A stretch of DNA of 64,000 nt from Rhodamnia argentea. Taxonomy: Eukaryota > Streptophyta > Magnoliopsida > Myrtales > Myrtaceae. Shown here piece by piece: positions 25,291 to 37,862 of this stretch. Where the stretch lies: positions 16,457,095-16,521,094 of the forward strand of contig NC_063160.1 in NCBI RefSeq assembly GCF_020921035.1, in the 5' to 3' direction. The first letter of the stretch is position 1. Each line of letters opens with the position of its first letter. The position numbers and the translations under genes are program-made. The notes under the pieces are model-generated. The model searched no databases. It saw nothing but the letters and a program-made list of their open reading frames with translations, and was not told the DNA's origin.

Positions 25291-27555
25291 AAAAGTTTTG
25301 AACTGATCGGTAAATTTTTCCCATTTAGACTAAATCGCACTTACCTGGATTCTTTACCGAACAAGGAGTGTAAATTGAACCAGCTGGCGAATCTGTTACA
25401 ACCATACAACATCCTCTTTTTTTCGTGCATAACGCTTGGAAAGCAGTCATTTGTCGGCTCGATAGCACATGCATGACCCACACATCTCTCTCTCCGAAAA
25501 GCGAAGAAAGGATGGGTAACATCGAGTTATAGAACCAAAAAGGGACAAGCTCTGGTTAACATGCATGAATGGTCCATGGTAAGTTAAAAGAAGGGACCAT
25601 CTTCTTAAAGTGTAAAGAAGAACAACTATTCTCTAGCAACTACTATCTGCCATATATGTGTACCTTCTTAACACATTGAAAACCGTCGTTTTCTTTTTTC
25701 AGGAGGAGGGGTGTTGCTTCATCGTTTCGCATCTATTGTCGCGATGAAAGCCGACGGCTCATGTCCGAGAATCTATGGCGAGGACATTTACAAAATGCAT
25801 GTGTGTATTTCTCAATACAGTAGAAATCTTCACGAAGCTTCCTACATTTAGTCCTATATGAAAAAATCGTGTCAGAATATGAGCTGGGTACAATCACGAT
25901 CGTTAAGTCTCGCGAGACTCGATATCTTTGAGGGGTTTCTTGTCAATACGAACTCACGTGATTAGCGTTTGTGATCGAGTGAGTCTATATAAAGAAAATC
26001 GTCATTACATAACAATAAAAAAAGTCATTATCGAAGTCCACAGTGGACCCCTCAAAAAAAAAAAGTATGAAAAGAATGACTTCGGATTTATGCCGGAAAC
26101 AACACAAAGTCGTATGACCGGTCGGTTTGGACGGATAAATACTTACGTATTAATCAACATCGGGGGAACAAAATGGTGTTAAATCCTACATCGTTTCGTT
26201 TTTCTTTTTAAAGAAACCCTTTACGACCGAGATGGGGTCGCCTTGCATGCTTTTTTTACCGCACGCTGCGGAAAAAAGCTGCCATGCATGCCTGAGCTCG
26301 ACTCGGTCCGATTCCAGTTCTTCCTTTCTTTTCTTACCCTAGAAATTTGCCAAATTTGAGGTGATCTGATTTGAAGATCGATTTTTCATTTTTTTTGAAA
26401 TCGAAATCTACCTTGTAGACAGGCTAATTCAATTTTTTTTTAAGGGGGTGGTTTCGTTAATTCTATTCCTTACAATGACAAACTTTTATCATGAGTTTAC
26501 CGATCGACGAGAAGTAAAGGAGATATAAAGCAATTCGGATGTGCAGAAGTCATCCCTTAGTCAAGTGAAAATAAAAGTTAAAAGCGACGACGGAAACCTC
26601 ATATCTGTAAAAAACAAACATCCTTATTGACATGACGAACTCGTACAATAAAATCACACAGTAAAAAGTTTCAAGATGAAAGAGTGACAAAAAGAGAATT
26701 AAAGTCATCTCGAAATGGCTCCGCAACCCCGATCGCAACCAGCGGGTCCGGTCCAATCCGATTTTGGGATTTTTTCCTGGAGGCCGGTGCTCACCCCCTA
26801 TTTGGCACTCACCTCTCTCGGCTCATTCGCGAGTGTGGATGCAATGTTCGGCGTAAAAGGAATACAGTCATCGATAATTAAACCTTAGGCTATTGTTGAA
26901 TGATATTCATCGCCTTTCTTCGCCTTGTTTCCTTTCTTTTTTTCTTTCTTTTTAGGTTAGGAAGGAGCAATCCTTTTTTAGGTGTAGAATTCCACATCCC
27001 TCGCCCTCTTAAACCTCATCTTCAAGCCTTGTACATTAGGTAATCCCCTTCTTTTCACAAGGCATTCTTGCAAAGAAAGAGTCAAGCCGAAGTGGTTCAA
27101 GCCTACGTGATCAATGCGAGCATAGGCCTTCGAATCTTAGAGGATTCAGGTCTGTCAATTTCGATTGAAAATAAGGGGCCAAATGCAGTACTTCTAAATG
27201 ATCAAACCAACCTCAATCCTTAATACCTCAGATCTGTGGGCATGTAAAACCCAGAAAAGCAAAAAAAAAAAAAAACAAACCACTCGTCTTCTTTGCATAT
27301 ATATGTATATTTCTTTGGTTAAAAATCCCTTTCCTTGCCTTGAAAAATACGTAACCAACAGGCCACCAAGGAAGTCAGTGCAAACTCGACAGACTCCGGA
27401 ACAACCTACGCGAAAGCCAAGGTCGACAGTCCTATGATTAATTTATATAGTTCTTAAATTAACAGCTTAAAACTGGAAACTTCTCCCACCTTTTCGTTTA
27501 ACTATAAAGAAATGGTTAAGCGACCGGGAAGCGAAACCCCCCAACCCCCACACAA
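25291..27555. other. AT-rich intergenic DNA
   Basis: No gene recognised on either strand. It holds several poly-A/T runs (for example 26055-26064, 27259-27274). Open frames are all below 90 codons and show no domain. Confidence 0.45.
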
Positions 27556-27662
27556 CACGTGGAGCTCCGCCGCGGCCAGGAGGCGCCACGTGGAGGGAGT
27601 GTTTAACACGTGTCTGCGCTAACCACGTGTGTTTTCGCAGCCCTAATTCGCCGTGGTTACGT
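27556..27662. promoter_or_regulatory. Cluster of G-boxes upstream of the ZHD gene
   Basis: Four perfect CACGTG hexamers at 27556, 27587, 27607 and 27624, plus TACGTG at 27658. CACGTG is bound by plant bZIP and bHLH (PIF-type) factors. The cluster starts a GC-rich stretch and lies about 2.0 kb before the ZHD ATG. It could be a distal ZHD enhancer or the promoter of an unannotated transcript. Confidence 0.65.
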
Positions 27663-29610
27663 GCGAGGACCAGACGTCCGCGTCTTGCATGGCGGTGGAC
27701 TGGACCCGAACTCCGGATGAAATCGGGGGCGCTATTATTAGCAGTGGCCGGGGCCTGGGTAATTTGAAGGGTTAAGGGAGGGGCATTTTGGGGAATACGC
27801 CCTCGTGAGCTGTCGCGGGGCCTTTCGTGTCAGAGAGCTTTAATGAGGACGGTTTCGCTCGTCACGGCAAAGCGACGTCGTTCGGGAAGAGGGATGGTGG
27901 GGGGAATCCGTTTGATGGGGGCGTCCCGGAGAATCCTCTCTAGCCGACAAAAATACCCATTGGAAATGTTAAGGAGGTTCGGGGGTGGGGGGTTCGTAAA
28001 TGACCTTAACCTCTGCGGATTTCGATGGATTGACTCTGAGATAATGTCACCGGTTTGATTTTTTTGCCCTTACGTGACGAATGGGTTGTTATATAAGCTC
28101 CTCCTTTTCGGCTGTAGGTCATGTGGAATAGTTCAAAAAAGGAGGAGGAAATGGGTCATTAGGGGAAGCTCTTGGGATACAAGTCTCGCACGTCACGGGT
28201 CGGTCCGTAGGACCAGTAACTAGGGTTAGTTTTTTTTCCGGCATTCGAGGCGGGGAGGTCGTTTCGGGGATGAGAAAGGGAGAAAGGGTCGGACGTTGAC
28301 GAGCCCCTCGCCGTAAGCTAGCAATGTGCCGCGAATTAGGAAGGTTTTTTTTTTTTTTGCCCCCTAAACGAGGTAACAAATGTTCATGATACAAGCCGGT
28401 CAGAAGTCTGATATCCATTGTGTATCCATTTGCTCGATCTGCTGGTGGTGGCTTCGCGAAAGATGCACGGTGTACATTTTTAGCTGGTTGTATAAGACAA
28501 TGTCCGGATCGTATATGCCGGAATTTCGATTGATAAGGGGGCCGGCGAGTTCGAACTTACCCCGGTCGAAATTAGATGCGAGGCCGGGTAAAAGAAAGTA
28601 ACCCCAAGAGAGTTTTTTTTTTTTTTTTACTAATTACGACGAGTGAAAGGACGATAGAAGGGTTAGGTCGGGTTGTACAGTGGAAAGCGGGTCCCGTGCC
28701 CCTTATACTGCAAAAGTTTTGATACGCCTCGACCCCCAAAAATCGAAAGGTGGGTTACGGTCCTCGGACAGAATCACTGGGCCCCCACGTCTCGCGCTTT
28801 GAATTTATTTTATTTAAAAAATAAAAAAAAAATCCAATGTTTTCCCACCCACCACCTCAGTGGGTCTTATCATTTATTCCCCGAGTCAACTCGGGACTTC
28901 ACCGAGTCATGCTTGGACCAGTTCTTCCCCCCTGTGAAAAAACAGAACTCGGACCTCCTCCCTCATGATTATCGTCCAAGAACGACGCCTTTTTTTGTTA
29001 GGGCTTTTTAGATGGGCAGATAGGGTGGTGTGGTGTGGTGTGGTGTGGCGATAGCAACAGTGGTAGTGGCGGTAGTCGATGTCGGAGAGAGAGAAAAGAC
29101 ACAGCATATTTATTACACAACATCTAACCCCAGGTGGGGTTTCCCCCCGGCGACTTAACCATGGATTAGAAACCTCGGGTTAAAAAAGGGGCCGAAGCGG
29201 GTTAAGAAGCACAACCACAAAACCATAAGATTTTTTTTTTTATTATTGTTTTTATTATCAACAGTTCACACAACAGCCTTTCCTCTCCTCCTCCCCCATC
29301 ATCATCATCTTCGTCGTCGTCCTCCTCTTCTTCTTCTTCTTCATCATCCTTCTTCTTCTTCTTCTTTCTTCTGTTCTTGCTCAACTTAAGACGCGAGAGA
29401 AGTTAATTATGCTTCTTGATCTCTCTCTATCTCTGTCTCTGCTAAATCCTGAAGCTCTTTAATGGATGGAGAAATGGGTTCTCTTCAAACCCTGACTTTG
29501 ACTCTCCTTCATCATCGTCCTCTTCATTTTCCCTCAGCTTAAGCTTCTTTTGTTCTTCCGTGTCTTTTTTTTTTTTATATATATACTTTGAAACCCTAGA
29601 TGTTAGAGCC
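27663..29610 (+). promoter_or_regulatory. GC-richer 5' flank and leader of the ZHD gene
   Basis: No coding gene seen. The stretch is richer in G and C than the surroundings. It contains a TATATAAG box at about 28090, a telo-box-like CTAGGGTTAG near 28220, a 16 bp palindrome CCCGAGTCAACTCGGG at 28880-28895, a GGTGT repeat at about 29024-29048, and a CT/TTC-rich run at 29283-29370 typical of a plant 5' UTR. AAACCCTAGA just before the ATG is another telo-box-like motif. Start of transcription is not fixed. Confidence 0.4.
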
Positions 29611-30702
29611 ATGGACATGACCCCGACCAACACATCCACCAACACCGCGAGCACCAAGTCCCCGGAGCCCGAGACCGAGACTCCTACCCGGATCCAGCCC
29701 CCCAAGCCCCTCTCCTTCACCAACGGCGTCCTCAAGCGCCACTCCCCCCACCGCCTCTGCGCCCCCGCGGGCTCCGTCGCCTACAAGGAATGCCTCAAGA
29801 ACCACGCCGCCAGCCTGGGCGGCCACGCTCTCGACGGCTGCGGCGAGTTCATGCCCTCCCCGACCGCCAACCCCTCCGACCCCACCTCCCTCAAGTGCGC
29901 GGCCTGCGGCTGCCACCGCAACTTCCACCGCCGCGAGCCCGACGACCACGCCCTCACCGCCTCCGCCGTCATCGAGTACCAGCCCCACCACCGCCACCAC
30001 CCGCCCCCGCCGCCCCCGCCCCCGCACCACCACCACCACCACCATCATCCGCCGCGCAGCCCCAACTCTGCCTCCCCGCCGCCGATCTCGTCCACCTACT
30101 ATCCGTCCGCGCCGCACATGCTCCTCGCGCTCTCCACCGGCATCTCCGCCGGGCCCGAGAACGCCGCGGCTCCCCAGGGGGGCCCCCCGCCGTCCTCCAC
30201 GGCCGCGATGGTGAGCCCGAGCAGCCACCACCCGGGCTCGCGAAAGCGGTTCCGGACGAAATTCAGCCAGCACCAGAAGGAGAGGATGTTTGAATTCGCT
30301 GAGCTAGTCGGGTGGAAGATGCAGAAACGGGACGAGGAGCTGGTCCAGAAGTTCTGCGCCGAGGTCGGCGTCGATCGGACCGTGTTCAAGGTATGGATGC
30401 ACAACAACAAGAACACCTTCGGCAAGAGGGACGTCAATGGCGGTGGCAATAGCAACACCAACAGCCTCAACCTCGGTGACAACCCTACTATCACTACCAC
30501 TCATCATAACGACAATGGTCTGAGCGACGACAACAAGAACCACCACCATCATGGCATGAGTAGCAACAACAACGACAACGACAACAGTAACGTCGTAATT
30601 GGCGGATTCAGCAGCGAGAACCACCCGACGTCGTCGGGTCATTACAACCACCATGAAAGTGGAGCTCATGCAGGCACTAATGGGTCTTCTTCTTCTTCCT
30701 GA
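29611..30702 (+). CDS. ZHD9/ZHD10: Zinc-finger homeodomain transcription factor (ZHD9/ZHD10 type)
   Basis: Intronless gene for 363 residues; the ATG at 29611 is the first real ATG (upstream frame opens only from GTG). N-terminus MDMTP...[12 protein letters not shown] followed by KPLSF is very like my memory of Arabidopsis ZHD9/ZHD10. The ZF-HD dimerisation finger begins YKECLKNHA at residue 58 and ends [13 protein letters not shown] near 109. A His/Pro-rich linker follows, then the homeodomain from RKRFRTKF (210) to [10 protein letters not shown] (about 272) with recognition helix [11 protein letters not shown]. The tail is Asn/His/Gly/Ser-rich. ZF-HD proteins bind ATTA-core DNA as dimers in the nucleus. 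GC content is extreme in the first two thirds and drops in the tail. MIF and DUF1666 genes lie downstream, as in related genomes. Confidence 0.95.
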   Translation: MDMTPTNTSTNTASTKSPEPETETPTRIQPPKPLSFTNGVLKRHSPHRLCAPAGSVAYKECLKNHAASLGGHALDGCGEFMPSPTANPSDPTSLKCAACGCHRNFHRREPDDHALTASAVIEYQPHHRHHPPPPPPPPHHHHHHHHPPRSPNSASPPPISSTYYPSAPHMLLALSTGISAGPENAAAPQGGPPPSSTAAMVSPSSHHPGSRKRFRTKFSQHQKERMFEFAELVGWKMQKRDEELVQKFCAEVGVDRTVFKVWMHNNKNTFGKRDVNGGGNSNTNSLNLGDNPTITTTHHNDNGLSDDNKNHHHHGMSSNNNDNDNSNVVIGGFSSENHPTSSGHYNHHESGAHAGTNGSSSSS

Positions 30703-31172
30703 ATCTTGATCCCCTGAACCTGATCATATCTCTTCCTGATCCTGATCCTGATCCTTCCCTTTTCTTTTAGCAAGATAATAAGTATGTTTAGAGAGTTAGA
30801 GTAAGAACTTGGGGTTATTAATCAGTTGCTTCTTTTGTTTCCTTCTTTTTTTTTTTTTTTTGTCTCTAAATTTTCCTTTCTTCTGATTAATGGAATCCGC
30901 CTTGCTGAGGATAACCTGGAGAAAAAACATTCGATCCAAAGGGAATTTATTTTGCTTTCTAGTTGCAGTTCCTTTTCTCGATTTGCATTCGCGCTGATTT
31001 CTTTTCATCCTTATCTTATTCGTTTACTTTGGCGAATTCAACCTGTGTGTTGGGAATGTTTGGGTCGTGGGTGTCATGAAAGTTTACGCTGATGATGAAG
31101 CTGTCCAGTGAAGAAGACTCGAGACTGAAGAGGATAATATTAAATTTTCAGACAGTGGGTAGGATTTCCATG

Positions 31173-31207
<35 letters not shown>

Positions 31208-34200
31208 AGATATAAGATTAGATTAGAATATAGATTTCTTTTTCCTTGTCATCTGATCTTGTCCGAAAGATAGGAGCGAAAAGCGTTGGCGTACGTATGT
31301 GCCGTTCGGCGGTGGGATACGGGGCGGGTCGCCAAATCATATTCTAATCCCGCTCGAAGCAAAGCTTTAAAGCATCGCTTTGTTCTTTTCATCTTCTTAA
31401 AGAAATGGGTTTACGCTTCTTTTCCTCTTCAGATCTTCTTCCATCTCGGGAAACAGAACCGGGTCTGATCCGGTGGTTGAATGAAAGTTGGTGATTTTTT
31501 AACTTAAGATCACCAAGTGGGACAAACCCTAATCATTCTTATTTGCTCGTAAAGCTTAAGTTTTTTTTTTTTTTATCCCTTTTAACGCTTTCAGAAGAAA
31601 CCCTAGCGTAGCCCTTAGCTTGAAGGATTACGCGGCAATGCGAAGGTAATCAATATCTTTAGTCCCGCTTAATGGATAGAGCTGGGAGTAGTTAAGGGTC
31701 GAGGGTTTGCAGTCTTCTCTGGTGCTTGCGCTATGATTTTCACTTGCCTTTAAAGGCAAGAAGCGAAGATGCGAACCAACCTCAACTTAACCATTAATAA
31801 TTGCTTGATGATGATGATAATGATGTTTAATTAGGATTTTCGAGGGGGCACCTTGCTTGGGTTGTTTGCTGCTCCCACATGGGCATGTTTCTTGAAGTTT
31901 GGTGGGGGGGAATTGAATCCCGGGTCATAAGCCATGACAGACGAGGCATGGGTTGGGGTTATCTGCGCCCCATGAAACGCTGCGAGGTGAGAGGTTTAGA
32001 TAGATATGGACATGACATGACCGCGAGGGGGTCTAATAATTACAGCAAACTAGCTAGGGATTCTGTGCAGAGGGTTGCAAGATTTTCCAACTTTCTTTTC
32101 GTTGTTTGGTCGGTCGGGTTCTGTAACACATTATCATAATATTATAATAATAATAAATGGAAGTTGGAAAATGTTACGGACAAGACAGGAGAATCATGCG
32201 TGGGAGGCAGGCCATCTTAACGTTAATCTTCGATGATTAGAAGGAGAGGGGTAAAACGTTTTTCGGTTTAGGCTCTTGCCGAGCAGCCCTAAATTCATCC
32301 GATGAAAGGGAAGACGCAATGATGAATGTGAGGATGAGGATAGAGGAGGAGGAGGAGTAGTTGTGCTGAAATAAATAAGAAAATGGCCCAACTCTGCCAC
32401 GCATGTTAAATGTTGCAGGTTACTGTAATTACAGACTTCTATAGAGAGAGAAGAGAGAGAGAGAGAGAGAGTCTGTGTGTTGTATCAGCTCCGGTCCATG
32501 GACGTGTACAACACTCTGTCTCTCCTGTCTGCACAACAACTCTTCTTAGTTTTCAGGGGCAAAATATTTTGTCTGAACAATCCCATATTGTGTTCTTTGA
32601 CTGCCAATGAGTCTCTTGGTGCTCAGAAATTTTTTCAAGTGGTAGTATTTCAAATTTTACACTGAAATACGTATCGGACTTCTTATACGCACGGATATAA
32701 GATTCTCTGATCTCTCTGAAGGGCGAAAATCGGCATGAAGAACAAAGGATCGAGGGGGCCGGCGGCTGGATAGGGTCCCCTCCCGGTAATCGATTGGCGT
32801 GTTCGAGTAATTCTTGCAAAGTGCATATTTATGATGTGTACTCCATTTCATGTGAACATTCTTGCGTTTGATATAATCTGAGTCGGGCTATGTCAAGTGG
32901 ATTTACCATCCGACTTGCGTGCTCAGAGGGGAAAAGGAAAGAAAATCGGAAACACGGTAGGGAAGGGGTATCTATGTGCTAGATGATCGGTACAGTCAAT
33001 TCTCCGATGATCACTCGAAATCTCCAGACGACCGACGCGGTGCGTCCAAACGCGCCAGTCGACCGCTCACTACTGATCCGGTCGCGCGAGGCGTACGGCT
33101 TAGAATCAAAGGAGGACTGTGGCCGCGCGCGTGCCCCCAACAGTAAGATAAGATTAGCAAGGGGGAGGGGGGGCGCACTATCAAATCACAATCACGAGAC
33201 CGGCGACGCGACGATTAGCGAGCGTGGGATTATTGCTTGGGCGGGGGGTGGTTAAACTCCTTTAATCCATTATCTTGGAAGAAGCCAAACTTTTCAACTC
33301 TCGGCAAAACACTTGGGGGCTCGTGTCCCCACAAGCACTGTTCTAAGGGCACGATCGAGATCTTCTGATTAGAGAGGTTTGGAATCGAAAGTGGTGGGAA
33401 TCGGGGGATATTGACGTCCGAGCTTTGTCAATTAGTTGTTCAATTGCGAATTTTTCCCAATTTTTATGTTCTTTTTTTTCTGGAGTATGGCTAGCTTTGA
33501 TAGGCAAGTCCGTGGCTCACGCCAAACTCCCACCAAAAGTGCGCAAAGGAACAACTACAACTTAGACTGGTTTTGGCTAAAGACTAGAGAGACACTGAGC
33601 CTATCTAGTGGGCTAAAGCTAGGAACTAACTTTCATGCATTATTACCATGACATTTGTCTATAAAAAAAAAATAATAATTTTTCCTTTTGCGAAACCCGA
33701 AAAATATAAAGGAAAATAAAATAAAATATTTCGAGCCTTTGTGCGTGCGCGCTCGCGCACGGGGGGGTGACCAATCCTACTTCTTGGTGCGTATTCTCTG
33801 CACCACAGTGTCGCTTCTTTAAGCATGATATGACCCTTCAAGAAGGGCAATTCACGATAATTCCCCCCCCGCGCCCACAATTTAAAAAAAAAAAAAGAAT
33901 TTTTTCCATTTGGGTTTTTTTCGTGGTTTGATTATACTGCGAAAAGATAATCTTGGGTCTCCCTATTTTGTGGATTTTGAGGTTGTGATTGGTTGGTTTT
34001 CGGTGGTCAGAAGTCATTAGATAATGATCTCAATTAGCTACCGACATCATCTTCCTCAATCGAATTTAGTGCCATTTGACTTTAAAACAATAAAAAAAAA
34101 AATATTCCCTTTCGGGGGAGATTACTAAATTTTCCTTGGATTACATGTCAAATCAACTATTCCGCTCAGACCCTTTTTCATTAATTTTTTCATCCGCTCT

Positions 34201-35812
34201 TCAAAACGAGAAGCGGCAAAAAAAAAATAAAAGAAAAATAAAAAAAGGAATTTAACAAATTGAGATGGTGATGGAACCCGACACAGAACGCGAAGTCATA
34301 CATAATAGTAGTAGTACAGCGGGGCTGGCCATGTGGAGGTCACCAGACAAGGCCAAATTTTCCTCAGGACACATTAGCATGAATGATGCTAACGAATGAT
34401 CGATCCTTCTCCTCCCCACCTCCCTCCATCTTCTTTTTCACTTGTTTATTTATTTGAGGAATGAAAGTAATGGTTGGGATGATGTGAAAAGTCACCCGTT
34501 TCGATTGCAATGTATGGGGAAGCCTACACGCAATCAACTTTGCTCATAGGATTCCTTCTCCTTCTCCTTCTCCTTCTTCTTTCTTTTTTTTTACACACCA
34601 AATTGGCAATTACAGCTATGGGGTCATTATTGAAAGCCCCTGCTATCTTGATGCGGGCACTTTGTCCAAATTCACCACACAAAAACACAAAAAAAAAAGC
34701 AAATTGATTCACACACACACACACACACAAATTCAAGGGGTTAAACACCATTAAAAGTTCCATAAACCTTCCAAATTCACAACAAGAGCGAAAATATTTA
34801 AGGGGTAAACACCATGGAAAGTTTTTAAAACCAATACCCCAAATTGATTTCCGTCTCACGATAAAAATAAATAAATAAAAATAAAAATTCGATACTAGGT
34901 AACCCACGACGCACGTACCCGGAAACCGGTTTTCGAGTCGGTGAAAAACCTCAACCCCGACTGATATTCGCGGCCCCGAATCTACCTCTCGTCGGGATCG
35001 CATGGAGTGTCCAGACAGAACTGAATGTGGGATACGGCAAATCTGACGTGAAAAATCCGGCCGCATTAATATGCGCGCATTTTTAATAAGACGCTAGTGG
35101 AGGGTAGATTTCGACGGGTGATGCCGGTTCGAAATTTGTTTTAGATGTTATGGGGGTCCCATCCCAGTTTTGGCTTTTTTTAATGATGTGAGCTCAAAAT
35201 TTAGGACGACAACAAAGGGAAACCACTAATCGAAGTGGCCTAAGTCGAACCGTAATTCCCAAAGTGGGTAATCACAAGCTCTCGACATTTAAAGAAAGCT
35301 CCAACAAGTGGAGAGCAAAAGCGCGAGAACCGGACTTCCCTTTATGGGTTTCATAATCGTCCCGGACACGTTCTTCTCTTCTTCTTTTTTCCCCCTTTGC
35401 AGTTTCCATTTTCAGATTGTGAATAATTAGGGCTTTTTTAAGGATCATGTTTTTTTTATTTATTGAGAAATGTAAGACGCTAATCGCATGATTTGTAATC
35501 TTTTAAGGCAAGAAAAAAAAAAATTTGCTAGCGCCAAACTCCTGGCACTTGCCTTTTGAAGTAGGGTACTTTCAACCGTTGACCGGGACATTAGGCATAT
35601 TATTTAAGCAGTTTGACCAGATGGTTGATAGTGTAACATAATGATAAATATAGTGTTAGTCCACGTTGCTCCTTTGCTTTTTTCCTTTAACTTTTGTTCC
35701 GCGTGGTCCATACTATTTTTTTAAGGCCTAATTCCCTTATAAAAAAAAAACAACTTTAAGTCCAGTCTCCCCCCAAATTTTTTTTATTTACGCCCTCGAC
35801 TTTCATTGTAAT
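30703..35812. other. Long gene-free intergenic DNA
   Basis: Begins with the ZHD 3' region (repeated CTGATC near 30718-30750). I see no further gene over 5.1 kb. There is a GA microsatellite at 31175-31204, GA-rich sequence near 32446-32470, a CA repeat at 34710-34729, and many poly-A/T runs. Short frames on both strands lack domains. Confidence 0.5.
31175..31204. repeat. (GA)15 microsatellite
   Basis: Uninterrupted GA dinucleotide run of about 30 bp, roughly 470 bp past the ZHD stop codon. Confidence 0.95.
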
Positions 35813-35985
35813 CCCAAATCTACCCACATCGCCACTGGTTTATTCAAAATTATCAACATCGCTACGTCAGGGCTAGTTAAAAGCCAGCATCTTCGTTAAT
35901 ACCTTCACCTTTACCTTTGTATGGACCCACGGTAGCCTTCCGATGTTGATAATCTTGAAAAAAAAACTAGTAGTGATTTTGGATG
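35813..35985. repeat. Inverted repeat with ~45 bp arms
   Basis: Left arm about 35813-35861 (with ATTATCAACATCG) and right arm about 35940-35985 (with CGATGTTGATAAT) are near-complementary over about 45 bp, with a loop of about 80 bp. A transcript would form a hairpin. It may be a small MITE; no similar copy was seen in the window. Confidence 0.65.
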
Positions 35986-36057
35986 AGTAAGCGAATTCGG
36001 GACTAGAGCGCAAGTTTATGATTTTGTAGACAAGAAAAATGTGATAAGTGCACCGCA

Positions 36058-36812
36058 AATCTTAAAACTTGTCGCGAAAGTGCGATTTATTCCTAAAACT
36101 TTCAGAAATTGCAATCAAGTTTTTTTATTAACACCTCCAATTGTTTAACCGAATATTCTAATGTGACATTCTCAAATTAATTTATCTCTCATATGTGGCA
36201 TTTTTAAATTATTTTATTGTTCAAATTTTATTTAAATTAGATTTAAAAACTAAAATTTTATCAAAAAACTAAAAAAAAAGGGGGGGGAATGGAGGGTCTT
36301 GTCGATGGGTGTTGCTGCCGCTCAACACTGGAGGGGCCAATGGAGGTCGTCGGCCCTAGGCAAGGGTGGCTAGCCCCACGTGAAGGCCGGCTTGGGACCG
36401 GCAAGCCTTGCTTGGGGCTGGCGAGGGCTAGTTATCCTTGCCCAAGTGTGGCAATCGCTGGCCATCCTTACCGACAGTCGGCAACCTCCGCTGGCCCTCC
36501 AGTAACAGGCGGCGGCGCCCCATTGGCAAGGCCATGCATTCCTTTTTTTTTTTTTTCGTTTGTTTAATATAAAAATTGCAGCTTTTTTCTTTAATTTTTT
36601 ATTTAACCTAAATAAGATTCGAAGAAAAATAATAATAATGCCATGTAGGGGAGAGAAATTAACTCGAAATTGCCACGTCGACATTTTCTGTTAAAAGACT
36701 TGATCGTGTTAATAGAAGGACTTGATTACGCTAACTTGATAAGTTTTGATATTTGATTACAATTTTTTGAAAGTTTTGGGGCTCATTTGCACTTTTATGA
36801 CAAATTCCAGGA
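36058..36812. mobile_element. Inverted-repeat element C
   Basis: Left arm with 'gaaagtgcgatttattcc' and 'aactttcagaaattgcaatc' is mirrored at the right by 'gattacaattttttgaaag' and 'catttgcacttttatgac'. Further inward are 'atgtggcattttt' and 'aataatgccatgtag'. The centre, about 36280-36545, is GC-rich with GGC-repeat character. No transposase. Arm sequences differ from element A, so this is a second family or subtype. Confidence 0.7.
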
Positions 36813-37862
36813 CTTCTCATTCACTCATCCCATCCTTAATCGAGGGTGAGCTACATTTATTCTCTGTCGTGGACCTTATTCTCATCGTATCACGAGCGAA
36901 TATGACGTCACTCAATTTATCATCGCATGGAAAGGAATATAATTAAGAACGTGGAAGCCAATAAATATCTTCACAAGCCCTGACCCCTGAGTCCTCCTCT
37001 TGATAATCCAATTGAATGGCAACAAAACTCTCTTTTGTTCCTCGCTAAAAAAGCTCGCACTCTCTTCAATACGAAAAGCGACCATCTAAGTTCCGGACGA
37101 GGAAATCCCAATCGACTAAAGCCCGGGGAGAGGAGGACCACGCAATAATTCACAAGGGGAATAAAGTTTTCGAGCATATGGTAATGTGGTCCAAGCTACA
37201 TGTCCACCCACAGATCTTACGATCCCCATCGATCGACTCGTCGTGCATGCCCTAAAAAAAAAAAATTTATCTTCGTTCACCGATCAAATTGAACCACGAA
37301 TTAGAATGCAATTTGGCAACGACACGCATCATCCCCACTTGACCTTTGTTCTTAATATTCGCGCACGCATTTGCCTCGCCTCTTGATTGTGCCCGACCTG
37401 CTTCGATCGCTGTGAATAAAACCTCGTTCGATCCTTTTCATGGCGCGCTTAATCGGAATTGGACTTTCCGGGGCACGTCGAGGAGTATATTAATCACGCG
37501 AAATATACGAAATGCGATCCGTCATGGATCATTGGTCCCCCATTACAGAGATTTTGGTCTGGGAGAGGAGTCTAGCATCAGGAAGAGACTGACCCTCGAT
37601 CAATTAGTGATGTCAGGGGGGCGATTTTTCATATGGTCAGGGACTTTAATGTTTCACGAGAGGAGGGGGGTGGGGGCATTAATTGAACGTGACGAAAGAT
37701 CAAACTGTGAGAAGGGGTTAGTTCGTGTGAGTCCATTGAATATCAAACACGCAAAGTTTTCAACTCATCATGATTTAATTTTTAGTTTTTTTTTTTGGAT
37801 AAAAAAATTTAAAGAAGAAGAAGAAAACAAAAAATGAGAAAATCCATCATGTGGTGAGAGGA
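36813..37862. other. Intergenic DNA
   Basis: No gene supported. The longest frame (163 codons, ending 37837, plus strand) has no domain I recognise and its end runs into a poly-T/A purine-rich tract. Confidence 0.4.

Noticed and set aside
28540..28580. GAGTTCGAACTT as a tRNA T-arm
   Set aside because: No matching acceptor, D or anticodon arms could be drawn around it.
29596..30273. 225-codon open frame on the minus strand of the ZHD gene
   Set aside because: Arg/Gly/Val-rich shadow created by the extreme GC content of the sense coding sequence; no start context or domain.
34524..35066. 180-codon ORF, minus strand
   Set aside because: Composed of CA-repeat and CTT-repeat translations (runs of Val-Cys and Arg) joined by AT-rich DNA; no homologous look.
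37346..37837. 163-codon ORF, plus strand
   Set aside because: No domain, no codon bias, and its end is a low-complexity tract.
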